Shown here: piece after piece, positions 32,579 to 43,759 of the stretch
Layout of the letters: the number at the start of each line of letters is the position of its first letter
Numbering within the stretch: the first letter of the stretch is position 1
Origin: Prorocentrum cordatum
Taxonomy: Eukaryota > Sar > Dinophyceae > Prorocentrales > Prorocentraceae
Length of the DNA: 64,000 bases
Direction of reading: 5' to 3'
NCBI GenBank assembly: GCA_963575745.1
Contig: CAUYUJ010014617.1
Span: forward strand, 52,501-116,500
Notes under the pieces: model-generated
Told to the model about the DNA's origin: nothing
The model's database searches: none
The model's input: the letters and a program-made list of their open reading frames with translations, nothing else
Position numbers and translations under genes: made by a program

Positions 32579-34301
32579 GAACATACACGAATCATGATAC
32601 TAGTACGTGGCAGACGCTGATCGCGAGAGCACTGTAAGCAACTCGCGCGATCTGGAGCTTATCGGTTGGAAAAGGAAATGACTTTCATCGGTGTTGTGGT
32701 TGTAAGCGTTAAAGACGAGTGCATGCGGCGCCCAGGCGAGAGCACCATGATGGAAATAATTGTTCGCGGGGGAGGGCCGCAAAACACAATAAGTAGGATG
32801 GCCGCGTGGGTTGGGACAAGGATGAGTAGCGGCAGGAGCACGAACTCATCATCCTCAACGTCGCCAGCATCCCGCACCCCGTCCCCGCATTCCCCGTCCT
32901 TCCCCCATCATATTCCTCCTCCTCCTCCTCCTCCTCCTCCTCCTCCTCCTTCTCATCCTCCTCCTCCTCGTCCTCCTCCTCCTCCTCCTTCTCATCCTCC
33001 TCCTCCTCATCCTCATATCCTCCTCGATCCTCCTCCCCCCCTCCTCCTCCTCCTCCTCCTCCTCCTCCCTCCTCCTCCTCCTCCTCCTCCTCCTCCTCCT
33101 CTCCTCCTCCTCCTCCTCCTCCTCCTCCTCCTCCTCCCCCCTCATCATCCTCATCCTCTTCCTCCTCCTCCTCCTCCTCATCCTCCTCCTCCTCCTCCTC
33201 ATCCCCCTCCTCCTCCGCCTCCTCTGTTTTTTTGTGTGTGCCGTCTTCCACGTCGACGGTGCGTGCGCCATTGCCCTCGACCACGCGATCGAGGCGTTGT
33301 AGATGTTGTGCCTACGGGCGTTTTTTAACACAAGATACAATACACATGAAAACAGCGCAGTGCGGGTTGGTGCCCGCGGGCGCACGTGCGCCCAGATCAA
33401 GGTGACCTGGATCGCGTCGCCAACGGCGTCTCGCTCCGAGATCGCCAGCCACGCCTTCGGCGATCCAGGGCCGATGCGGCACGCTGGCCAATGCCAGATT
33501 CCGTTCGGCGGGTATAGCTCCCGCGGTGGCAGTTCTATCTGCTCGGGATGTCACCACTCCCACGTGGGAGCATCCCACGCCAGTTGAGCCACAAAGAGGC
33601 TGTGATATATCCTCCGTCCTCCGTCCTCCGATCCTCACCTACACTCTTCCTCCACCATCTCATCGACCTAATCATATTCATCCGATTGTTCCTCCCGATC
33701 GTCCTCGTAATCGCAATCATGCCCATCACACGTTGTCCGCCGCCGTCCGACCGAATCCGTGCCCGCCCCGTCGCTGGTCGACTTCCCGCTGCCTTAATCA
33801 CACACGCACGCGTGTCTCGTCTGCAGGAGCTCGTCCGAACGCAATTGAAACGTGAACATGCCACTGATGCGCCGATGACGGGCCACACGGGCGCACGCAC
33901 AACCGTTCCCCAACGAGGCCGTTGACCCCGCCATGGACTCGCCATTGACCCGCCGTTGACCCGCCTGCGACTTCGATGGTAGCCCGCTTGGCCCGTCATC
34001 GGCTCATCAGTGGCGTCGGCCGTGCTTCACACAGAAGCGGGAACGCTCGAGGCAGCAGGGCGCACCGTGCCGACATCGCCACGTATTCACACCGTGCCGA
34101 AGCTCACACCCCCATGCCTTGGAGGACCGTTCTATGTTGTTTGAGTGCGTGCATGCCCACCTCGTCGTCACACTCCTCCTCCTCCTCCTCTCCGATACTC
34201 CTCCCTCTCTGTCAGTTGATGCACATGTCAACTTGCGTGTATTATTGTCGTTGCTGTTGTTCGGTCTGGCTTTGGCACGGGGGTCGAGGCAACGTCGCTA
34301 T
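32579..34301. repeat. Spacer with long CCT array and a GTTGACCCGCC patch
   Basis: Unique sequence to about 32910; CCT/CTC/CAT array about 32917-33222; unique sequence to about 33910; then a minisatellite patch GTTGACCCCGCC/ATTGACCCGCC at 33918-33970, the reverse complement of the GGTCAACGG repeats at 38.8, 40.9 and 45.5 kb. A short CTC array is at about 34172-34190. No gene is recognised. Confidence 0.6.
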
Positions 34302-34995
34302 CTAGTCAAACTCAAACTCACGCGCGCCGTACCTAACATCCTGATCAGCCAACGCTTCATCGACCGCATTGCCGATCGCCTCGGCGAACGCCTGGGGGTA
34401 TTCCTCCGACTGCTTCTGGGTCGGCGACGCGTTCACCCATGCTCCCTTGGCTGCACCCCAGCCCTTGGTGTGGTCGGGCTGACTGCCGTCGGCGGATGGC
34501 ACGCGTTGGGTCTCTTTGTACAGTGGGTCGGAGCCACTGCGCTCCTTGGGGGTGCGCATTCCCATCGGCTCTCTTATGGGGCAGGGCATAAGGGAAGAAG
34601 GAGGAGGAGTAGGAGGAGAATGAGGAGGAGGCGGAGGAGGAGGAGGAGGGAGATGGAGGAGGTGGAGGATGAGGATGAGGAGGACGATGATGATGGGGAG
34701 GGGGTTGATGAAAACGAGGGGGCGGAAAAAATGTTTGGAAGTTATCCCGATGAGTTGTCATCCTGCTCCGCCTACCTCCTCCTCCTCCTCCTCCTCCTCC
34801 TCTGGATCCTCTGGATCCTCCTCCTCCTCCTCCTCCTCCCTTTCCACTCCCCAGCATGACGGTCAGAGCGACGCCCGATTCGGTGAGAGACACACACTTA
34901 GCGAAACGGGACGGGATGGGCGGGAGGGGTCGGATGTCAGATGTAGCACGAGCACACCTAGTTTGTTATATCTTTCTCGGTGGCGGCGTTGTGCA

Positions 34996-35026
<31 letters not shown>

Positions 35027-37301
35027 TGTATGTATGTATGTCTGTGTGTATGTATGTATGTATGTATGTACGTATGTATGTATGTGTGTATGTATGTATG
35101 TATGTATGTATGTATGTATGTGTGTGCGTGTGTGTGTATGTATGTAGGTATGTATGTATGTATGCATGCATGCATGCATGCATGTATGTGTGTCTGTCCG
35201 TATGTATGTACGTATGTATGTTTGTATGTATGTATGTATGTATGTATGGATGGATGTGCGTACGTACGTACGTACATACGTACGTACGTACGTATGCATG
35301 TACGTATGCATGTGTGTATGTATGTATGCATGTATGTGTGTATGGATGTATGCATGTATGTATGTATGTATATATATATATATGGATGTACGTACGTACG
35401 CATGTAGGTAGGTAGATAGGTCGGTATATGTGTATGAGTTTGTGTGTATGCATGTATGTGTGTATGTATGTGTGCGTATGCATGTATGTATGTGTGTACG
35501 TATGTACATGACGTATGCGTGTAGGTATGTATGCATTTATGTATGTATGTATTTATACATGTATATATGTATACACGGTTGTACGTATATATGTATGCAT
35601 ATGTGCATGTATACATGTATGCATGCATGCATGTATGTATGTATGTATGTATGTATGTGTTTAGGTATGTATGGATGTATGTATGTATGTATATATGTGT
35701 ATGTACGTGTGTATGTATATGTGTATGTACGCATGTACGTATGTGAGTATGTATGTATGTGTGTATGTGTGTATGTATGTATGTATGTATGGGTTTACGT
35801 ATGTGTGTATGCATGTATGTATGTATACACGCATGCAGGTATGCATATAGACGTGCGTGCGTAAACGCGTGCAGAGTGGGCGTCCCATCCGACTCAATAT
35901 GCCGCCATCCCGCCTCCCTCGATCGAGGGCCAGCATGGCATATGCTAATGAATCATTCCACTCCCGCCACCGTCTCGCAAAGCCCGCCAATGCAACCTGC
36001 GGTGCGCTCGATGACACAACTGGGGCCACGCAACGGGCGGGGGTGTCACGGTTCTCGGAGATGTCATGCAGAACACGGTGCCCAGAGAAACGACGGTTGG
36101 TCACATTCGTCTTCCCCCCCGTTGCCCATCCTCCGTCGTCCACCGATTGGGGGCGCACCCCCAGCCGTCCTAATCCTCAGTAACCCTGCCCCCATTCAAC
36201 CGTCTACGTTTTGCCACCCCCCTATCGAGCACATCCTTCAGCTCAAGGTCGGCATCCCTCTGGTTGGCGGCACAATACTTGTTAAAGATCTCCACGGGCC
36301 ACGTGGTGAAGACCTCGAGCGGCTTGCGGCTCGGCGCCCCGAAGTAGCCTGCGTGAGTGACGCACCGTCGGCCACCGTGCGTGTCCAACGTCATCTTCAT
36401 GTCAGGGTAGTAAAACAGTATCGAATTGAGCGGCTGCTCGATGCATGCGTACACGTTCCTCATCTTGCAATAAGCAAATAACCAGGACCTCCCTTATCCA
36501 CTGGGGGGGGGGGCGGGATGAGGAACGAGCAGCAACAATAAGGCGGTGAGTGCATTGGGGAAGCATGAGCGCCGTCGTCTCCGCCGCCGTCGACACCACG
36601 TGGTGTCGACGGTGGCGGAGACAGTTGGTCGCCCTTATCGTCGCACCCGCCACCCTCCGCATCTTCAGTCGCCACGGCTCTTGCACAACGAATGCACTCC
36701 CGACAAACCGAGTCATTGCAACGTACTTCATTCCTCCTGACGTCCCCCAAGCATGTACACCCTCCCCCTCCCACGTGATGGAGGCGAGGCAGTTCGCCTC
36801 TTGTACATCAGGGCGGTTCCAGTCACCGTACGGGTACTCGTAGGATCGTTTGCTATGCCTCCTGGCAACGTTCACCCACGAGGAGCATTGCGGAGAGAAC
36901 CACACTGTGCCGTGAATCACCATCGCGGCAACGCACACCGCCACGTAGACGAACCCCTCAACGGTGGATACGTCCTCGAACGAGCGGCCACTCTTCTTCT
37001 CGCATGCAGTCGCGTGGAGACCCTTCTTCTGGAGAAAGAGCGTGGTCTTCGACGAGCCGCTGAAGACCTCCAAGAACTGCAAACAACGATGTACAGTTGG
37101 AAGGACATCATCAAGGCGCTGTGTCACGCTGTTGAACAACTGCCAATTGATGCCATCGCCGTCCATCAAATAACGACCGCGATCCGTGAATTCAGAGCTG
37201 ACGCCAATCGCGATGCGAGACCGCACCATGTCAACTTCGGTGAGAGGTACAGGTGTCCCGAACGCCAGTCCAATCAAGCATGCGACCATCAGCAGCGCCA
37301 T
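34302..37301 (-). CDS. DNA-methyltransferase-like protein of dinoflagellate mobile-element type
   Basis: Predicted exons: about 36775-37079 (perhaps with more coding back to 37301), about 36190-36488, and about 34302-34589. The first carries FLEVFSGSSKTTLFLQKKGL (a Rossmann-type SAM-binding loop), ACEKKSG (acidic end of strand 2) and VWFSPQCSSWVNVARRHSKR, where SPQC sits like the PCQ catalytic motif of C5 cytosine methyltransferases. Exon 2 reads FAYCKMRNVYACIEQPLNSI then THAGYFGAPSRKPLEVFT. Exon 3 ends with KQSEEYPQAFAEAIGNAV and a stop. Block order agrees with a methyltransferase-like family that I know as very common in dinoflagellate genomes. Whether it methylates DNA is inference; a target-recognition region is not obvious. 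A hydrophobic stretch at the open-frame start (MALLMVACLIGLAFG) is probably intronic. Confidence 0.6.
34600..34860. repeat. GGA/GAT and CTC microsatellites
   Basis: GGA with GAT at about 34598-34700 and CTC arrays at about 34777-34845, within a predicted intron of the methyltransferase-like gene. Confidence 0.85.
35000..35860. repeat. (TATG)n tetranucleotide array, about 860 bp
   Basis: Long imperfect array of TATG with GTAC, GCATGC and TATATA variants. Every frame translates to periodic MYVC or YIHT peptides, which are spurious. It lies in the predicted intron between the last two exons of the methyltransferase-like gene. Confidence 0.97.
36489..36774 (-). mobile_element. Predicted 286-bp intron with a central palindrome
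   Basis: Donor GTGGGAGG after ATCAC; acceptor GGGAG followed by G. Removal joins ANCLASIT to SWLFAYCKMRNVYACIEQP in frame. The intron holds the 46-bp palindrome at 36577-36622 and, outside it, inverted GAGTGCATT/AATGCACTC. Minus-strand sequence across it happens to be open, which hides the intron in simple frame calls. Confidence 0.6.
36577..36622. repeat. 46-bp near-perfect palindrome
   Basis: The arm GTCTCCGCCGCCGTCGACAC continues to a CACGTG centre and is mirrored for 23 bp with one mismatch. It lies inside the predicted intron 36489-36774. Confidence 0.9.
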
Positions 37302-37314
37302 TGCCCGCGCCGTG

Positions 37315-40174
37315 CTAAAACCCAGGTAACAAGGGAAGGGTACCTGCGCCAGCGCCGAAAATCAAAACGTTCAAACCGAGCCTGCCCTGGATACCGAACA
37401 TGGTGAAAATACGTATCTCCAAAGACGCCCTGTGTGCAAACTGTGCCAAGCGCCTTAAGCACACGTTCAGCCCCTCGTCGGTGAACGTAGTGTAGAGCTT
37501 GGGTGACCCGTGAAACATTGTCCTGGTGCACACACACATATGTATATGTACATATAAGTATACATGTATATGCCACCCGTGTTGTTATACCATGTTGTAC
37601 GGTGCCAGATACGGCGGGCCCGCACGGGGCCCCACGTTTCCTCGTTCCCCAGTGGGTCCCATGAGCCCCCACCCACACGATTTGAATGGTCCCTGCAGTC
37701 CTGTCTGCCAAATGCACGAACAAATGATGTTTCGGTACATGATTGACGCCCGACGTCTCGCACGCCCGTAGATAGATACACGCAAGGCCCACAAGCTCAT
37801 CACGCTGCGCCTGCGAGACAACGTAGTTCAGTGCCCGAGTCGCACGGAGAAATTGTGACAACGTCGACCCAGCTACGATAAATGCATGTGTGAACACAGC
37901 GGGCCCTCCAGCGTCATTCAACTTGTGCAAAGCGAATTCCAGTAACACCCCGAGTTCACCTGCCTTGGCCTTCAGGAGCCCCCCTGGGTGCTGCCATTCA
38001 GTTTCGTTACATTCCTCGGAGTCGCCCAGCATCCCGAAAGTTACTGATGAAACACGCCGATCCCAAGGAATATTCATGCTGGCCTCCCAATGCCGCAAAT
38101 CAGAATTTAACATCCGTAAACACAACTCCTTTTTCTGTTCTGGTGTCCCGTTGCACCCCCACGGGTGCTTAAATATCAAGCGCCAGAAAGCACTGCACGT
38201 CCATCGTTGGCACGGGCCATAGTACAATGTGTGGAGGGAATCTATTGCGAGCGTGCGAGACGGGCTACTCGATAAAGCAGCGCTGAACAACGGACAACGG
38301 TGCTGAACATAATCTAAAACCGAAGTGCCACACAGCCTAGCTCTCCAAAATGTAATGACGAAAGGAAGTGCCATGACGTTTATCTTACCTATATCAGGCA
38401 GGTCGACCGACGGCTCAACCCTGTCTCCAATTTCCAAGTGGGTGCCATTCAACTCGAATGCGTTCGAAACTAACCTGCAGCTCATTTTTTTCGTTTTCAC
38501 CCAGGACAGATTGCCAAGAATGCGCCAACGATCAGCCTCTGACATGATCTGAACTCTGCGCTCACAAGCCACACACGCCTCCTCATACTCCTCCTCGGCG
38601 CGCAACGGCCACGGGATGCAATCAGGACCCAGCACGTCGTTTCGAGCATGAAGCTCATGTTTGGGGAGAGAACAGAACTGGCACGGCGAGAACGTGCTTG
38701 CCCACGATGCTAGGCCGAGCGTTTTGCTGTGCTCGGCCCAATCCCCCTTGATCCTCAGACCACTCGTAGTGGCGCATGGGCGCGTGGGATGTTTGGTAGC
38801 TCTGCGCGGGTCGAAGGCGGGTCAACGGGGTCAACGGCGGGTCAATGGGCGGGTCAACGGGTCGGCCACCGAGCACGAGTGGATCAACGAGGTGAACGAT
38901 GCGTGAATGAGTAAACCTATGGGCATGTAAATGGGTCGTGCAACAAACATGTCGTACCACCGATGGACGAGTCGAACGCGGGTCAACGGGGTCAATGGCG
39001 GGTCAATGGGCGGGTCAACGGGTCGGTCAACGAACATGGGCGGGTCAACGGGGTCACTGTTGGGTCAATGGGCGGGTCATGGAGTTGGCCGATTGTGTGT
39101 AAATTGCCGGCCACTGGGTAGGGTAATGAGGTAGTCATCCCACACGCCGGAGCTCTTCACACCCCGCCTCCGTATACAATGTCATCCGTCCTCCCTCCTG
39201 CCCCTCACCCGCAGCATCCGTCTTGCCTCACCTCCACGTCCTACCGACGCATTCATCGCGCCCCCCATCTTCCACCACGTCCCCCCACCTCATCCACTGG
39301 AGCTCGCAAAGCGTTTTGCATCCAAAGGAGGCAGCACTTCGGGAATACAGCAGGCACAAACAGCGGATCGTCTGCACTCCACTCGGTGCCGTCGTGTCGG
39401 CGGGAAGGAGAACGTCCCGCCACTAGAGCTTCGAGCATCCACGCGATGGTCTGTAATGCTGGCCACACTGAGCACCACCCCTTACATCCGCATAAACATT
39501 TGTCCGATCCTAATAACACACCTGCAACATGACGCTTTCCCGTGAGTAGGTTGATAACCCAGAACCCTAATATGTTATCTGACCGCCCACCCACAGCCGA
39601 CGTGTAGCGTACCCCATCCAGGTACAACCCCAGCGGGACTGGATTGACCTCGCCAGAGCCTCTTGCTCGGACTACATCTGGATGTGACTTGTAGCACGGG
39701 AGATCTAGTACACACTCGTCTCGGGAGTCGGAATCTTGATTTAAGATGTCAGTCGAGGTGGTGTCGCTGCTAAGTTCTTCTGCTACTGTATTCCATATTG
39801 GCCGAAATGGTATATCCCTGGACGTTCTCTGGGGGGATCGTCTGATATTACACGGCGTACAAACAAAATACAACTTATCTGGCACGGGCAGCCTACCATC
39901 CAACATTTTTTTGATACGCTCCCGATTGTTTCCCGGGCTCCATCATGTACGTGCTAAACGAGCCGCCACCCACGCCAGCCTGGTGACAATAATAGCATAA
40001 TATTGCCAGGTCACGAGCCGTCAGCTTGGCGGTCGCGTATAAGCTGATCAGATGCTTCAACAACTCAGAACCTGCGTTGCGTCGTTGCTGTGCTAGGTGC
40101 GGGTCCCCTCCAGGAGTCCATTGCGTGCGGCGTTGTTTGAGCTTGGTGCGGGGTTTCCTTGCTTTGGGGGGCAT
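37315..40174 (-). CDS. Mobile-element protein with CxCGCxGWC and HTLYYG motifs
   Basis: The start is placed at MPPKARKPRTKLKQRRTQW (40174), a basic N-terminus like a nuclear localisation signal. It leads into LLKHLISLYATAKLTARDLA and CYYCHQAGVGGG. Past an A7 run (39897-39910 region) coding continues one base out of frame: DGRLPVPDKLYFVCTPC, VPLGLYLDGVRYTS, and KCLCGCKGWCSVW at about 39463-39501 (probable zinc site). After an intron with minisatellite (about 38640-39300) comes PWPLRAEEEYEEACVACERR, GDRVEPSVDLPDIGKINVMA and LAIDSLHTLYYGPCQRW. A second intron (about 37518-37690) leads to FHGSPKLYTTFTDEGLN. This family is widespread in dinoflagellates; conserved Asp residues and position suggest a transposase-like role, but I cannot identify a catalytic triad. 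Confidence 0.6.
38800..39095. repeat. GGTCAACGG/GGTCAATGG minisatellite, block 1
   Basis: GGTCAACGGGGTCAATGGCG-type units of about 10-15 bp in two clusters (about 38818-38895 and 38972-39085), inside the predicted intron of the CxCGCxGWC protein gene. Confidence 0.85.
39893..39912 (-). other. A7 homopolymer at a +1/-1 frame switch
   Basis: TATCAAAAAAATGTTGGATG on the minus strand ends the first frame (YQKNVGW, stop) just where the second begins (MLDGRLPVPD). One A more, or two fewer, would fuse the frames. A read error, a mutation or slippage during expression could each explain it. Confidence 0.7.
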
Positions 40175-40304
40175 ACCGACACGCGGCCCTTGCGAGCCTG
40201 CACAGCTGCCATCACGCACCATGAGTTTCGCATGCGCCCTTGCCCCACTGATACTGTCACCCATGTGATCGTTGTCCCACGCGCCGACCCAACATATGAC
40301 GACG

Positions 40305-40395
40305 ACGATGCGACGACGACGACGACGACGACGACGACCACGACGACGACGACGACGACGACGAGGACGACGAGGACGACGAGGACGACACGACG
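40305..40395. repeat. (GAC)n array
   Basis: ACG/GAC triplets, about 28 repeats with a few changes, just upstream of the predicted start at 40174. Confidence 0.95.
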
Positions 40396-40487
40396 CCGCG
40401 AGACAACAATCACAAAGTCCTACCGTGACTGAGCTCCCTGCACGGTTACCAACTCACACGTGACATCGTCGCCGCGCAAGGCGGCCG

Positions 40488-40766
40488 TCAAAAGAGAGCG
40501 GACCTCGTCCGCCGCCGTTGGCGCATATGGCGCAGCGCCAACTGCAAAAAGTGACGGATCACCTGCCTGGCTGTCCAGGAGGTGCACAGGTCAAATTCCC
40601 GAGCCCGACTTCGTCCGATCGGGCCATCGGCGTATGAAACCGCATTGGGGTCATATCCACATGGCGGACAAGGGAACGCATAACCTATTGTCACGGGTCC
40701 TACACCGAGACAGCATATGAGTTCTAGCACACCCGACCGTAGCTCCAACGTGTGACGTGGCAGCAC
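40488..40766 (-). CDS. Possible exon with a CPPCGYDP motif
   Basis: An open minus-strand frame reads CPPCGYDPNAVSYADG then REFDLCTSWTARQVIRHFLQ and LRHMRQR. The balanced composition, Cys pair and amphipathic helix make it look coding, unlike its repetitive neighbours. It lies between two coding blocks on the same strand and may be an exon of either neighbour. No function is recognised and splice edges are unknown. Confidence 0.35.
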   Translation of the reverse strand: MLPRHTLELRSGVLELICCLGVGPVTIGYAFPCPPCGYDPNAVSYADGPIGRSRAREFDLCTSWTARQVIRHFLQLALRHMRQRRRTRSALF

Positions 40767-40875
40767 TAGTACGTTTTGAACACAAAATTGTTGTCAACGT
40801 TGGTGGTTTATTAGTTTTCAGAGCCGCTCCTGTGCCAAGGTGGAGCTACCGGAGAGCACAGCAGGTTAATTGCGA

Positions 40876-41172
40876 GCCAACAGCGGGTCAACGGCGGGTC
40901 AACGGTGGGTCAACGGTGGGTCAACGGCGGGTCAACGGTGGGTCAACGGTGGGTCAACGGTGGGTCGACGGTGGTCAACGGTCGGGTCAACGGTCGGGTC
41001 AACGGTCGGTCAACGGTCAACGGTCCACGAACCCTGTGAATTTACACTGAATGGTGAGCGGGTCAACGGTCGGTCAACGGTCGGGTCAACGGTCGGGTCA
41101 ACGGTGGTCAACGGGGGGTCAACGGGGGGTCAACGGGGGGTCAACGGGGGGTCAACGGGGGGTCAACGGTGG
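40876..41172. repeat. GGTCAACGG minisatellite, block 2
   Basis: About 25 units of GGTCAACGGTG/GGTCAACGGC/GGTCAACGGGG, 9-11 bp each, with a short unique break near 41025-41060. Confidence 0.93.
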
Positions 41173-41571
41173 TCGGACGATGTCCAGTGGGTGTCCATGG
41201 TCGTTCCGACGTATCAGAAACGATACAAAGGTTGAAACAACATAACCGCTCGTATGGTTTCACTGTCTGGCGGGGTTGCGTGAGCTCGGACAGCTAAATC
41301 AGAACGCCTCGGGATGCGGTCCAGGGTTGTCCCGCGCCTGCACGAGACCCTCTTCTCGTTCGCACGCGCGCCCAGACAACGCCTAGACCTGCAGCTGACA
41401 TATCACCCCTTACTCTGACACATGTGAAATACATCATCCAAAACTACAGTTCATAACATGTCGATATCCGCCCCTATCCACCCATATCACAGATGCTGCG
41501 CCAAAGAGTCATCCGATGGCGATGCTGCCCCATCGGTTGTGGGAGCACCTGCTTGTATACGCTCAGGCCCC
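41173..41571. other. Spacer, nothing recognised
   Basis: Moderate-complexity sequence between the minisatellite and the 3' end of the Lys-rich protein frame. It may contain its 3' untranslated region. Confidence 0.4.
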
Positions 41572-42126
41572 TCAGGCGGCCTGCGCCGCCCGCTGCGCCC
41601 TGATGTGATCCCGCTGGTCTTTCAGCTCCTTCTCCTGGTTCAGGTAGGACATCTCCTCGTTGATGGCATTGATCATGTCCTCCATGTCCAGGCAATCAGC
41701 CACCGCAGTGTGGAACTCCAGCTCGGGCGACTCCTTCTTGAATTTGGCCCAGCCCTGCGTGACCATGGCGCTGAGCTCTGGGTGCTCCGCCACGTGGTCG
41801 CCGATTGAGTTCAAGGCATGGTCGAGCTCCTCCAAGTGCTCAGGCGTGTTGGCGAAGGTCCAGCTCGGGTCAACCTCGATCTGCCTCTTCAAAGCTGCCG
41901 CCTGCGAGGTCACAGCAGCGTGCTTGCCGATGATCGACTGTGCTTTCTTGAGCTTCTCCGCCTCGGACAGCTGCTGGCCCGCGTTGGCGGCGCGGGGGCG
42001 AGCTCCAGCTTTCGCCTTCGACTTCGCCTTCGACTTCGGCACCGTGGCACCGCCGTCGGCAGCCGCAGCGGCCCCCACCGCAGCCGCGGCGGCACGCGCA
42101 CCACCACGGGGGCGCTTCGTCGCTGA
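41572..42126 (-). CDS. Lys/Ala-rich helical protein, unknown function
   Basis: The frame reads DGSATKRPRGGARAAAAAVG, an Ala-rich stretch, then KSKAKSKAKAGARPRAANAG, giving a basic, probably nuclear N-terminus. The rest is helical: LSEAEKLKKAQSIIGKHAAV, DPSWTFANTPEHLEELDHAL and CLDMEDMINAINEEMSYLNQ. It ends at a stop at 41572. The 5' edge is probably an acceptor: AACGCAG precedes ATCGCAACAG at about 42135. I do not recognise a named family. Composition and position on the same strand between similar basic proteins suggest it is part of the 34-49 kb cassette rather than an isolated gene. A first exon or start codon was not identified. Confidence 0.5.
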   Translation of the reverse strand, partial: SATKRPRGGARAAAAAVGAAAAADGGATVPKSKAKSKAKAGARPRAANAGQQLSEAEKLKKAQSIIGKHAAVTSQAAALKRQIEVDPSWTFANTPEHLEELDHALNSIGDHVAEHPELSAMVTQGWAKFKKESPELEFHTAVADCLDMEDMINAINEEMSYLNQEKELKDQRDHIRAQRAAQAA

Positions 42127-43375
42127 CCCGTCCTGTTGCGATCTGCGTTATGTCATGCAAACCAGCCCCGCCCTCCCGCCACCCGACCCGTCACATGGCC
42201 CACCTGTCCCACCTCCACCTATCACTCCTCCAGCCGTCACATGCCCATCCGTCGTTCCTCCACCCGTCACCCGTCACCCTTCATTTCTCCAACCACCACC
42301 CCTCAGTCCTTCATTGGCCCACCCATTGCTCATGCACCCTATCAGCCGATGGCGGATGCAAACGCACCAGCACAGATCACGCGTAGGCGCGCCCGAACAC
42401 CAGACGAGGCCGACACAAGCGTGCAGCGAGCTCATGCAAGTCCGTGCACGTGGGCCAGGTCCCAGCACATCAATCGAACAAACAAGCAAGGCAAGCAACT
42501 CGGTCCTCAGCGCCAGCCGCGGAAGCCGCTGCCGCCGCCGCGGGCTCGCCCACCGACTGCTCGGTAGCCTCCCGTCCCGTTGCATTGTTCCATAAATCGT
42601 GACGTTCACCGAAAGATGCATGCCCAGGAGTCGTTGCCATCGTCGCCGCCAGCATTCACAGTCAGCACGATCTATATTGCTACACATAGGTGTATACCTG
42701 ACGTGTTAAGCGGATGGAGTGCATGCTATTGCGTTCGCATGGGGTCCCCATTAAGTGTGTGTGTGTGAGTGTAATTTGTTTTATGCACACATACGTGCAC
42801 ATACATTAGCTGCATGCGTGTATACATGTGTGCACACTTGTGTGTACGTATACGTCTATGCGTGCTTGTGTAAACATATGCACGTGCGTTTGTACACGTG
42901 TGCCCATCCCGATCCCATCCCAACCATGTATGCCTATGTGACTCGGTGCACGTGCGCATGCAACCGCATCAAGCCAAGCGTGTGTGTAGTCGTCATGCTC
43001 TGGACCCCCTGCGCTCCGAGCCGCATGCGAGGCACGACCGTAGGCCAGCGATTAACTCGATAAAGGCGTAGTGGAACGGACAGGCACTCAGCGGGCACCA
43101 CGCGAGGAGCATTGGCGAAGGGTTGGGGGCTCTAGACTGCTCGACGAAGGGTTCATGCAGACAAGCTCGCGATCGGGGGCTGCTGGGGGAGCGGGGCGCT
43201 CGGCGACGCATCGGCCACCGAACCGCTGGCGGACACATGCTGGCGATAAAGACATCGATATACTCGGGCAAAGACACGGTGTATAACTCATCTGATAAGG
43301 GGTCGATGTGAGCAGATTTGGAGTCGGGGGGGAAGAGGGAATTAGCGATGGAGGACATAGTGGGGGTGTACACGC
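42127..43375. other. Spacer, partly TG/CA-rich
   Basis: CCCGTCAC-type irregular repeats at about 42180-42320, TG/CA-rich stretch at about 42755-42960, the rest unique. No coding sequence is recognised on either strand. Confidence 0.5.
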
Positions 43376-43379
43376 AGAA

Positions 43380-43611
43380 TGGGCGATGACGATGATGATG
43401 ATGAGGATGATGATGATGATGATGATGCTGGTGGTGATGAAGATGATGCTGATGCTGATGATGATGAGTATGGTGAAGATGAAGATGACGATGATGATGG
43501 TGATGATGATGATGATGATGATGAGGCTGATGAGGCTGATGATGATGATGTTGATTATTATTATGATGATGAAGGTGATGATGATGATGAGGAGGATGAT
43601 GATGATGATGC

Positions 43612-43642
<31 letters not shown>

Positions 43643-43700
43643 GATGATACTGATGATGCTGATGATGATGATGATGTTGATGGTGCAGTTGATGATACGA
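43380..43700. repeat. (GAT)n array
   Basis: GATGATGAT with GCT, GAA and GGT interruptions, about 320 bp. Translations are poly-Asp, poly-Met or poly-His/Ile and not genes. Confidence 0.95.
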
Positions 43701-43759
43701 TGTGGTTCTGCCCAGCTCATCTGGCGCGCCATGTCGAGCCTGCACCGTCCGCCGTCGAA

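Noticed and set aside
33303-33638. Possible exon on either strand (plus 33303-33587, minus 33312-33638)
   Set aside because: Both strands are open, no family is recognised, and the segment contains a short GGGATG...CATCCC palindrome; evidence is insufficient.
34863-35864. Overlapping 140-280-codon frames on both strands
   Set aside because: They translate a TATG tetranucleotide array into periodic MYVC/YIHT peptides; no gene.
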